Assembly: GCA_943704425.1 (NCBI GenBank)
Contig: CALSCP010000013.1
Span: 53,489 to 75,235 of the forward strand
DNA length: 21,747 nt
DNA from: Ministeria vibrans ATCC 50519
Lineage: Eukaryota > Opisthokonta > Filasterea
Direction: 5' to 3'
The position numbers were made by a program, and so were the translations under genes. Shown piece after piece: positions 9,794 to 20,538 of this stretch (positions are counted from its first letter, which is position 1; every line of letters starts with the position of its first letter). Under the pieces are notes generated by a model, which saw nothing but the letters and a program-made list of their open reading frames with translations, was not told the DNA's origin and made no database searches.

Positions 9794-10522
9794 TGCAAGT
9801 TCGGTATTTTGGATATAATTAATTAGTGTTCATGTGACGTGTGTTGTTGACCATATTAAACTCCAGTCAACTCTCGAGTCCTGTTAACTGTTTTCGTGCC
9901 CTCTCAATTTTTTATATTATTTTTTTATTTTTATTTTTTATTATTTTTGAGGGGTTCGCTTTTATTTAGGCACGATTGATCTTCTCTCTCTCTCTTTTTT
10001 TTTTTTTTTGCCGGTTGTGAACTTCTTGTGAACTCTCTGCAACATGCGCAAGGGCGGGCGCCCACTTGGACTGAGCCGTACCAACTAGAGACTTGAACTT
10101 TCTTTTAGCGAGTCGCAAAACAGCAGCGTCAGCGGGAGAGTGGCTTGTTTTGCGGGTGTCGAACCAATTGCAAGCACGTCGAAATAATCCCCTCATCTTT
10201 TTCCATTAATTGTTGTTTTTTTTGAGGGCCCTCTTTTCTTTTCTCGCAGGCGTTTCGGTACCACAACTCGCGTCATCCGTCAACAGCGTTTGTCTTGACA
10301 ACTTTCTAACAAAGGGCACCAAGGGAGCTCAATGGCGTTGTAACAGCCGAGATTGAGCTTGTAGATGGCGCGAAGTGGTGACCCTCAAAATTTTTCTGGC
10401 TGGTCGAATACCCTGCGTGTCGATGTCGTCGAAAACTGATTAAACTTCAAGTCACTTTTTTTTTGTCTCTTTCTCCCAGCGACTCTTTAAGAAATTTCAA
10501 CACAACTGACAACAGTGGCAAT
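9794..10522. other. Space between NVL and the zinc-finger gene
   Basis: T-rich 3' flank of NVL (about 9905-9950), a CT run followed by a long T tract (about 9982-10009), a doubtful small minus-strand ORF (10196-9966) and the presumed upstream region of the zinc-finger gene. A plus-strand acceptor-like site, pyrimidine tract then CGCAG at 10250, could end a 5' UTR intron or belong to an unrecognised small gene. The 14-mer GGTGACCCTCAAAA at 10377-10390 recurs at 10937. Confidence 0.4.
9966..10196 (-). CDS. Doubtful small ORF of 76 codons
   Basis: I do not recognise it. The frame starts MRGLFRRACNWFDTRK, is Arg/Lys-rich, and ends in a Lys/Arg/Glu tail coded by an A tract and GA run, which is probably not real protein sequence. 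In its favour, the N-terminal 35 residues are basic and could be a mitochondrial presequence, and the stop TAA is followed immediately by an overlapping AATAAA, as in the NIPSNAP gene. Against it, the length is close to what chance allows, it has no recognised homologue, and an alternative spliced reading exists on the opposite strand (from ATG 10044 into 10251). Confidence 0.25.
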   Translation of the reverse strand: MRGLFRRACNWFDTRKTSHSPADAAVLRLAKRKFKSLVGTAQSKWAPALAHVAESSQEVHNRQKKKKREREKINRA

Positions 10523-12472
10523 ATGACGACGACGACGACGACGACGGATGAGATCATCTTTGCAAACCAGCAGCTTTCCGACTTGTGCAGTCAAGTTGGT
10601 CGACAACTCGAAAAAGTCCATCCGCACAGCGCGGCGCTCCTCTTCGCGTACAAGAACCATCCTCATCACGCCTACCAGTCGGACTTTACCATTCCCATGG
10701 TATGTACCTGAGTATGGCGGGGTTTCGCGTCGAAAATGGTTTTCCCGCTTTTCTCCCTCAAACCCCTATTGCGCGTTGTATTGGTTGCTTGTAGCTTTTT
10801 TGTATCGCATTTGCTTGTTGGCTGGCAAATTTTATGCACGTGTTTTATTCTCCGCTACTTGTCGCCGAAAACTCAACCCCAGAAGAGTTTTCTTAACCCC
10901 AGAAGAGTTTTCTTTCTTGGTAGCGAAAGATTTGCGGGTGACCCTCAAAAATTTGATGTTGGCTTAAAAAAAGAATAATTTTATACAATCACCCCCACCA
11001 CTCTCGTGCACAATGACATACCCATCACTTCATGGCCCCACGCCCAGTTCTCCACACCAATAGTCCGGCGCTGTTTAATTTTTTTTTACCTGCATTATAA
11101 TTGTTTTTTTTTGTGGAACTGAAAATTGAATTGGTTAGTGGACATTGAACTGCGTTTCCGTACGGTGCCTGCGAATGCCCTCTTCGCGCGTTCGTAGCCT
11201 CACTGGTGCAGCCGAGACCAAATCACAAGTTGTTGCGTATGTGTGCAGTCACTGCGGAATGTGGATTGATCGGTAAGTGCGTAATAATAGTAACAATTTA
11301 TTATAACAATAACAACAATAATAATAATGTTTTTTTTTGTATTTTTGTTTTCCAGATACGTTCGAATTGTGGCCCACTTGCGAGACACTCACCATATCCT
11401 TACTGGGCACTACAGCCAGGAAAAACGCACACTTGCTTGCAGCCTGTGCCACGTGAGCTTGGCCACACACAAGGAGGCCTTGGCCCACCTTGCCACTGCT
11501 CACGGGACGCAACACCTCGCGCCCGGTCAGGAACACCCCGACGACAGCAAGGATTTTCCGCCGTCGGAACGCGACTGGAATACCGAAAAAGCTATTAAAG
11601 CTTTGCAAAAGTACAACGGCAGCGAAGACACGAACGAGAACGAGGACGAAGAGAAGGCGGGGATCGGCAGCAAGGGGAACAAGAAGGAGGAAGCACACAG
11701 CGTCGCAAAGGTCTCGCGCGCGTGTAAGAGCTACAGCAGACGTCGCATCCGTAGCGCCAGCTCAACTCTCTCCGGCTCTGTGCCCTCCTCTACGTCACCG
11801 ACACCCGCCACGCGCACGACACTCGAAATGGTGCACGATATGCTGCCCCCAAAGGGACGCGGCCGCCCGCCTCGCAGTTGGTACGACAAGCGCGACGAGC
11901 TCTACCGCCAACACGGAATCCCAGTCCCCCCGTCGCGCAAAAGAAAGAGTACTAGCGACAGTGATTCGTTGGCGGCATCATCTGAAGGAGAGGATTGCCC
12001 GTCGGGAGTACTGGAGCCGCGCAAACGAAGCAGGTCCACGCCTGAGCCCTCCTCAGACTGTGACTCTTCGGCTGTCGAAGACTTACTCAAGATGCTTGGG
12101 CTTGACAACGCGTCGTCTGTCAATGCCGACAGCACCACTGTCAATAATGTCATTGGCGCTCAACTCCAAGAAGAAGACGCCGTCAGGGGTATCGAGCGTG
12201 ACCTCAGGCTCATGCAACCATTCTCCACCGGTTGTGTTGCAGTTGACCCGGTCGGTCCTGAGCACACCGTGCCCGACTCACTACCCGTACTATCGGTACA
12301 ACACATAGCCGAAGACTTGATAGACCTCCACAGCGTCGAGGCTGACCTCGCTCTGGGGATATGCACGCCAGTCTCCAAGACAACCACAACAACCGACGAC
12401 GATTTGTTTTCAGTTGCCGACGATGCGAGCACCCTTCCCGGAGTTGTTCCCGACCTTTTTTTGAATTATTAA
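10523..12472 (+). CDS. C2H2 zinc-finger and AT-hook protein, probably DNA-binding
   Basis: Probably a nuclear DNA-binding protein; target unknown. Preferred exons are 10523-10699, 11139-11272 and 11356-12472, giving 475 residues. ATG 10523 is followed by seven Thr codons. Finger 1 has C95 and C98, then H111 and H116 (C-x2-C-x12-H-x4-H), and is formed across intron 2. Finger 2 has C132, C135, H148 and H153 with the same spacing. An AT-hook-like core, KGRGRPPRSW, lies at about 270-279, followed by a basic PPSRKRKS patch. The rest is Ser/acidic-rich and probably disordered. The exon 1 to exon 2 junction is uncertain: donor GTATGT at 10700 gives the model above, while donor GTACCT at 10704 opens a different frame that would need a 22-nt intron (11190-11211) to reach the fingers. 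The fingers and everything downstream are firm. Confidence 0.75.
10875..10914 (+). repeat. Perfect 20-bp tandem duplication in intron 1 of the zinc-finger gene
   Basis: The unit AACCCCAGAAGAGTTTTCTT occurs twice head to tail (10875-10894, 10895-10914) without mismatch. It lies in the 439-nt first intron. Confidence 0.95.
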
Positions 12473-12502
12473 ATATTAATCGATACACAATCAACATGTA
12501 AC

Positions 12503-12508
12503 AATAAA
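12503..12508 (+). terminator. Candidate poly(A) signal AATAAA of the zinc-finger gene
   Basis: A canonical hexamer 31 nt after the stop codon at 12472, on the coding strand. Confidence 0.5.
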
Positions 12509-12539
12509 ATCTTACTTCTTCTAAGATCTGATTGATGGG

Positions 12540-12541
<2 letters not shown>

Positions 12542-12570
<29 letters not shown>

Positions 12571-12613
12571 TTATTATTATTATATTAATTTATTTTTTTT
12601 ATTTTTATTTTTA

Positions 12614-12665
<52 letters not shown>
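12542..12665. repeat. ATT microsatellite upstream of the malic enzyme gene
   Basis: ATT triplets, interrupted in the middle by a T-rich ATTTTT stretch, then a pure run to about 12665. It ends about 48 nt before the malic enzyme ATG, so it sits in the probable promoter or 5' UTR. Confidence 0.9.
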
Positions 12666-12666
<1 letters not shown>

Positions 12667-12712
12667 ATGGAATCAATCAGAACTTCAATCTTTTACACTT
12701 TTTTTTTTTTAA

Positions 12713-15061
<2,349 letters not shown>

Positions 15062-15110
15062 GCCACTCTTTATAATAATACAGCTGTTACGTTGTATTAA
15101 AATGGATTTC

Positions 15111-15825
15111 TCAGTCGTCGTCGCCCGCAAATAGCCACTTGATGAACTTGATTGGTCTGCAGGACAAAGAAAAATTGCGAAGTCAAGGTAAGGGCGATTT
15201 GTCTCATGTCTCATCTCAGATGAAATATTCGTACGCTTTAATCAGGTTCTCGAGAATGTCCGCCTAGAAAAATTAATAATGAAATTTTAGGAAATTTGTG
15301 GTTTAGTGTGTAAGTGGTCTGTCTGGTCCTTTCCCGCTTACCATGCACTGTATCAAGCAAGCACAAGGGCAGCACAGAAGTTTGACTACAGAGAGAGAGG
15401 AGAGAGAGAGAGGAATGTGGTCGAGAATGGAGAGAGCAAAGTAAGAGTGAGAAGAGCAAAGTAGGAAGGGAGTGGCCAAGAGAATGCATCCGCGCTGCTT
15501 CTGAAGCCACTTCTCAGTTCTCGCTTCACACTCCACACACGCGAGGTGCCTCTCGTCGCGTGCGCAGCAGGGAAGTTCTCATTCAGTCAAAATTCAAAAA
15601 AAAAGGCTCCAGACTAAAATGCACTCTGGACTCTGCAGCAACCCGATGCTATACTTACACGGCAGGAGAATAATCCAAATGAGAATGCCCAGAAGACTGC
15701 AAAAGAGAAAGAGATTAGGAAGTTTTTTATTTCGTCAAAAATACAACTTACGAAATAATGCACAAAAGTGGCACGCAAATGAGCAGCGCAATGACCTTGA
15801 GAAGGCCCGTAATACAAAAGCACAT
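15111..15825 (-). CDS. Taximin-like small cysteine-rich hydrophobic protein
   Basis: Exons 15825-15752, 15696-15659, 15385-15342, 15263-15235 and 15156-15111 (74, 38, 44, 29 and 46 nt) give 76 residues. All four introns (55, 273, 78, 78 nt) start GT and end AG, and their phases fit. The protein opens MCFCITGLLKVIALLICVPL, continues SLLGILIWIILLPFK, then the cysteine cluster LLCCPCACLIQC, then a C-terminal part LIKAPIKFIKWLF ending in GDDD. This order (hydrophobic hairpin with G-x-x-I-W-I, CPCxC cluster, amphipathic LIKAPI...W-F tail) and the length match plant TAXIMIN peptides as I remember them. In plants these affect organ separation and growth; function in protists is unknown. The tail is recovered only when the last intron is removed, which independently supports the splice model. 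The ATG follows a good acceptor (CTCTCAG then T), so a 5' UTR intron is likely. The 179-nt upstream space is shared with peroxiredoxin. Confidence 0.7.
15390..15413. repeat. GA microsatellite in intron 2 of the taximin-like gene
   Basis: GA repeats with a single GG interruption on the plus strand. Read on the minus strand they form the TC-rich polypyrimidine tract immediately before the acceptor CTGTAG of exon 3, so the repeat probably doubles as a splicing signal. Confidence 0.85.
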
Positions 15826-16004
15826 ACTGAGAGAAAAAAAAGTTATAACTTTTGAGTTTTGTCTCATGAGTTCAATCTCAATAATTCAATATCAACTCTC
15901 ATTGATGAATGACTCCGGAATTCCTTCTTTCAGAATTCAGAATTCTGAATTGAGACGCACTCTTATAAGTTATAACTTATTTTTCTGATAGAATCTAAAC
16001 CATC
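15826..16004. promoter_or_regulatory. Bidirectional promoter, taximin-like (-) / peroxiredoxin (+), with palindromes
   Basis: Between the two ATGs lie three perfect palindromes: AAAAGTTATAACTTTT (15838-15853), AATTCAGAATTCTGAATT (15934-15951) and ATAAGTTATAACTTAT (15965-15980). The first and third share the 12-mer core AAGTTATAACTT, 127 nt apart. They are candidate binding sites for dimeric regulators. The regulatory role is inferred. Confidence 0.5.
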
Positions 16005-17042
16005 ATGTCAAAGGCTACTGTTCGCAAGGCTGCCCCCGCTTTCTCGGCCACCGCTCTCGTCAATGGCCAGTTCGAAAGTAAATCAAGAAACAGCCGCCAT
16101 CGCTCTCTTCCCGACTCCCATCCAACTCGACAACAGACACCCTTTCCCTCCCACGCCATCTCCGTCGCCTTCCATCCTGCTGATTTTCGTCGTGTTTTGC
16201 TTGTCATCTCACAATTCACATGTGAATGCGTTTCACGCATCGAATTCTCTCTCACACCTCCCCGCCCTGCTTACCGATGACACGATTACAGAGTCCTTAT
16301 GTCATCTATCGATCTGCCCACTACTCGATCGGCTCTCATCCTCTTCCCTTTCCCCTCTTTTTTTTTTCCAGCAATTTCCCTCGATCAATTCAAGGGCAAG
16401 TACGTCGTGCTCTTCTTCTACCCGCTCGACTTTACCTTTGTGTGCCCCACCGAGATCATCGCGTTCTCGGATCGCGTCAAGGAGTTTGAGAAAATCAACA
16501 CGATCGTGCTCGCGTGCTCGGTTGACTCGCACTTCTCGCACCTCGCCTGGACCAACCTCCCCCGCAACAAGGGCGGCCTCGGCGACATGGCCATCCCCAT
16601 CATCAGCGACCTCACCAAGCAAATCTCCAAGGACTACGGCGTGCTCATCGAGGGCGACGACGACGACGCCGGTGTTGCTCTCCGGTACCCACACCTTGCT
16701 TGCTTAGTGCGTGTGTCTCACCCATCATCTCATTCTTAATAGCGGACTCTTCATCGTCGACGACAAGGGCGTCCTTCGCCAGAGCACCATCAATGATCTT
16801 CCGGTGGGCCGCTCCGTCGACGAGACGCTCCGTCTTGTCAACGCATTCAAGTTTACCGATGAGGTAAATAATAATAATAATTTACAATAACAATAATATA
16901 ATAATGTTTTTTGGTCTTCTTATTTTTTCATGCATTTGTGTTTTTGCAGCATGGTGAGGTCTGCCCGGCAGGCTGGACCCCTGGCGCGCCCTCCATGAAG
17001 GCCGACCCCAAGGGCTCGCTCGAGTACTTTGGCAAGAAGTAA
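16005..17042 (+). CDS. PRDX: Typical 2-Cys peroxiredoxin
   Basis: Thiol peroxidase reducing H2O2 and organic or peroxynitrite peroxides, normally recycled by thioredoxin; probably cytosolic because no targeting sequence precedes the domain. Exons 16005-16077, 16372-16684, 16743-16863 and 16950-17042 give 199 residues, the usual length. Peroxidatic Cys about 49 in [20 protein letters not shown]; Thr in the same P-x-x-x-T/S-x-x-C motif; second active-site block [10 protein letters not shown]; resolving Cys about 174 in HGEVCPAGW. The GGLG motif (KGGLGDM) and the C-terminal YF (LEYFGKK) are both present, the combination typical of hyperoxidation-sensitive eukaryotic enzymes. An acidic run of four Asp in EGDDDDAG replaces the usual short loop before the exon 2/3 junction. 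It is divergent from the taximin-like gene. Confidence 0.96.
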
Positions 17043-17364
17043 ACTTCTTTCACAATGCACATAAACAATTTTTCTCTTCTGTACCGAACAAACGACGTGA
17101 CGATTGAGGAGTGGTATTAGTGGACACTACGATTGTCACAAACATGTGTGTGTGTGTGTGTGTGTGTGTGGTTNNATGTGTGTGTGTGTGTGGTTTTATC
17201 GTCACTCAACAATGCCATGATTATTATTTTTAATATTGTTTAATTATTATTATCATTGACTATTTATTTTAACATTATTATTATCTTGCGAGCGTGTGTT
17301 TTCACTGCATTGTTGCCTCGTCCATGCGCGAATGCACTGAGAACATGTGTGATTGTTATTATTA
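17043..17364. other. Space between the peroxiredoxin and membrane-protein stop codons
   Basis: Convergent 3' flanks with no gene seen. It contains a GT microsatellite interrupted by two undetermined bases and several ATT/AAT patches (about 17218-17285 and 17355-17370). Confidence 0.6.
17144..17193. repeat. GT microsatellite with undetermined bases NN at 17174-17175
   Basis: Two TG/GT runs flank GTTNNATG. The unresolved bases inside the repeat suggest an assembly join or low-quality base calls, so the true repeat length is unknown. Confidence 0.9.
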
Positions 17365-17851
17365 TTATTTTCTATGATACGCCTTCCGGTTGAGATCGCG
17401 CAGGGTGGGCCCGTCATCATCGTCCACGACAGGCTTGCCAATCGTTGCCGCTCCAAAGCCACCGGCGGACTCGTTTACTTTGATCACCTTGACGGAGCCG
17501 CGCAGTGAGCGTTTGCGACTCAGTTTTGATTTTGCTTCGCTGTCCTCAAGCAAATCATCTTCGCTTGTCCCCTCCGATTCTACGCCTGGCCGCACCGCCA
17601 CCTTAGACGCCACACCCGCTCCTCCATTCTTTACATTTTCCACGCCTACACTAGTTGAAGGTGTGCGCTTTGGCTTGGGCAGTGTCTTTGGGGGATGCCC
17701 GGTAGTGTCTTCGTCGGGCACCACATTGCCTTGCATTGACGTTTGTGCGCCGGCCGTTGAAAAGAAGACGGGCGTCGGAATGGTTGGGGGTGGGGGTGGG
17801 GGTGATCCGGCAGCGGCACGTCGGGTCGGCTGCTCGTCGTTGCCTTGGGAG

Positions 17852-17888
<37 letters not shown>

Positions 17889-20538
17889 GTGGTGGTGGTG
17901 GCTTGGGACGTTTCACGGAACGTTTCAGTTTCAGCGGCCGATCGTCGTCGCTTGTCACAACGCTGTGCAACGACACACGGAAGGGTCGCTCGGGGACCTC
18001 TTCGTACTGAGGCTCGTCGTCATGATTGCGTCCGCCACCCGACAAGTTTGAACTGCTCTTGGCCACATTGCGCTTGTTGAGGCGCGAATCGTACCCTTTG
18101 AGGGCGCTCTTGAACGGCATCGCCGAACTCGCCCGACGGCCCGTGTGTAACACGTCGTATTGGTCCGAGTGTGTGAGCACCTCGGGTTCACGAAGCAAGT
18201 CGGGCACCTGGTCGTCGTCGAATCCGTCCTCCATCGACGCGTATCGGGGCTCTTCCGCGATCTGTTGGGGGCGTTTCTTCTGTTGGGGCGCACTGTTGGT
18301 CGACCGCGTGTTCTGATGCTTGGTCGTCAGGCTCGGCTGCGACATGGCCAGGTCCGAGTACACCGTCGGCTTGCTAGGCTCGCGCGGTGGCGAACGAATC
18401 ACCTTGGAGTAGGTGCGGTCCATTTGGGAGAGCATGGGTGCCGGTGGTCGTTGGTGGTCGTCCTCGTTGTCTGTATACTGTGACGCTGGCGGTGTCTTGG
18501 GACGCGTGTCGGGCATGCAACTCTGTGTGAACGCGGACATTCTGCGTTGAGACGACGCCTGCTGCTGTCGTGTCGGCGCCACAGGCTCATAGGACACGTT
18601 GCCACTGCTGCGTCTCCCACCCCAATTCGCGCCAGGCGACGGTGATTGGACCTCCTCCTCCTCAAAGAGATACCGTCCACTATGAGCGACACCCGACGCG
18701 GGCGGGTAGCGGTCTTCAGGCAATACAAACTCGTCGGTGGACCATTCGCGCTTGCGCTCGGTCACATGCTGACGCGGTGGTCGCTCAGGCAAGTGGTTCA
18801 GATGGGGATGATCGGCGCGCTGTTGCTCGACATTTCGCGACTGCACCGTCTCCTGGTGATGCGAGTGGATGTGCAATCCGAGCGACTCGTGTGTGGGTGG
18901 CGGTGCATTTGAAGCAGAGGATGTGGTGCGTGACGCAGGACGGTGGTGCTGCTGCTGTTGCTGGTGATGTTGTTGAGGTTGTTGCTGATGATGATAGCGA
19001 TGGGGATCGCTGGTGCTCTGACGGCCTTGCTGGTGGCTGTAACGTTGACGATGATTGCTGTGGCGGGAGTCTGTTTCGCTCTCGTCGTGAGTCCAGTCGT
19101 CGCCGAGGAGCCCACCACGCCCGCCGCGTGTTGACTCACTGCGCAAGCTGTTTTTGTAGGTGGTCGATGGATGTGGTGGGGGGTAGATGCGACGGCGGGA
19201 CGTGTCGCCACGTTCGCGATGCTCATCAAGAATCTCCTTGAGCACATCGTCGACGGACTGATCAGGATCGGCACGCGCGTCCAGCACTCGCTCCAGCTCC
19301 ATTTCGTTAAGTGTGTGTGAATGTTCGGTGACGTTCACCTCGGGCTCTTTGCCTCCGTCGACAAACACAGTGCGGCGCTCCCACACGACTGGATGGTATG
19401 GGTCGTCGTCGTGGAAGGTGATTTTCTGCTCGTACACTTCGTCGCGATAGCCACGAGGCACCACAATGGTACCAGGCAAAAGCGATGCTGGGTTGACGGG
19501 CATTGATGGCTCGGCAGCGACCGAGCGACTTGCCGAGCGTCGTGAACGCGACATAGGCCGGCGGGGCGAGCGGCTGGACGTGGGGACCGCGTCAACCGTG
19601 TCCGTTTCCTCCTCCGAGTTGTAGTACTCGTCGATCGAGTAGACACCGTCGTTGTCGTGCTGTTGCACATGCCCCTGGTGTCGACTGTTGTTGCTGCCGC
19701 TGTTGTAGTGGTGGTGCTGGTGGCGTGGTCGTGTGCTGCTCTCCTCGCCCGACTCCCACGGGATGTTTGCCTGCGCGCGTTGGTGATGGGGATGTTGGCG
19801 CTGATGATGTTGGTTCTGCTGCTGTGTGTGGTGTGTGTGCAAAGGCACCGATTGCGAGTTGCCGTGGTGTGCCGAGAGGTGTCTGCTGTGCACAGGCGCG
19901 TCAATACTGCTCTGTCGCGACGCCGTGTCCCGTAGTCTTTGGCTGCTTGTGGAGCTGTGTGTTTTGTCAGCCCGTCGATGCGACGGTGGCTGCTGTGTGT
20001 GGTGGTAGCGTTGAGAACCGCCACCGTCGTCGCTGAACTCGTCTGCGTGGAGTCCGCCGCTGCGGGTGCGTTCGACGTCGTGTCGATGGGCAGTGGACGA
20101 GGTGGAGGACGTCGAAGGCGCTCCCGTGTTCACCGACGGGTTGCGCATGGCCGTGGTGTGTGCAAAGGCTGCATTGCCAAACTCAAGTAGCATGTTTGAG
20201 TTGTCCATGGTTGCAAAAGTCTCGTGGATGCTCTCACCCGAGAGCATGGCACCCAAACCGCTCGGGTCGCCACCGCGTTCCATTGTAGACGCCGCCGAGC
20301 GCCCATTGGCGTACGGTGCTGAGCCACGCGCCTTACTTGCACTGTTGCTACTACCATTGCTGCTGTACGTGTTGTTGTTGTTGCTGCGGCGCATGGCGCG
20401 AGTGACCGCCGCGGGCGACATAGCCATGGCCTCGGCACGCTTCTTGCGGTAGCGACGCCGACAAACACAGAACACAATGAGCAGCACAATCCCCGCTGCG
20501 ACTGCCGACACTGCGATGATCAATCCCAAGCTCACCAT
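17365..20538 (-). CDS. Single-pass membrane protein with very long low-complexity tail, function unknown
   Basis: One uninterrupted exon encodes 1057 residues from ATG 20538. The frame stays open upstream to 20928, but that extension is low-complexity and begins before a natural start: from 20538 the protein opens MVSLGLIIAVSAVAAGIVLL, a membrane segment (about residues 4-26), followed by CRRRYRKKR, which predicts a very short outside N-terminus and a cytoplasmic tail. The tail is Ser/His/Gln/Arg-rich with polar runs (NNNN; His/Gln stretches around 18945-18990 and 19660-19850). Only about residues 340-430 (VPRGYRDEVYEQKITFHDDD, PVVWERRTVFVDGG, LDARADPDQSVDDVLKEILD) look like a folded module. 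Near the C-terminus, KRPKPPPPPP is followed by eleven Ala; proline runs like this bind SH3, WW or profilin partners. No known family was recognised. It might be an adaptor linking membrane to cytoskeleton, but that is a guess. Confidence 0.75.
17855..17902 (-). repeat. CAG/CTG-type triplet run coding polyalanine next to polyproline
   Basis: On the plus strand (GCT)n of about ten units is followed by (GGT)n of six units. On the coding minus strand this reads CCA repeats (Pro6) then GCA repeats (Ala11), inside the tail of the membrane protein. Confidence 0.9.

Noticed and set aside
10044-10424. Spliced plus-strand mini-gene from ATG 10044 (donor about 10078, acceptor 10250)
   Set aside because: It gives a frame of about 47 codons with no recognisable family; too little to call, and it competes with the equally weak minus-strand ORF.
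15216-15263. TGA at 15216 as the end of the taximin-like gene (ending YEYFI)
   Set aside because: Kept only as a possible intron-retention form; splicing at 15235/15156 gives LIKAPIKFIKWLF, which fits the family tail much better.
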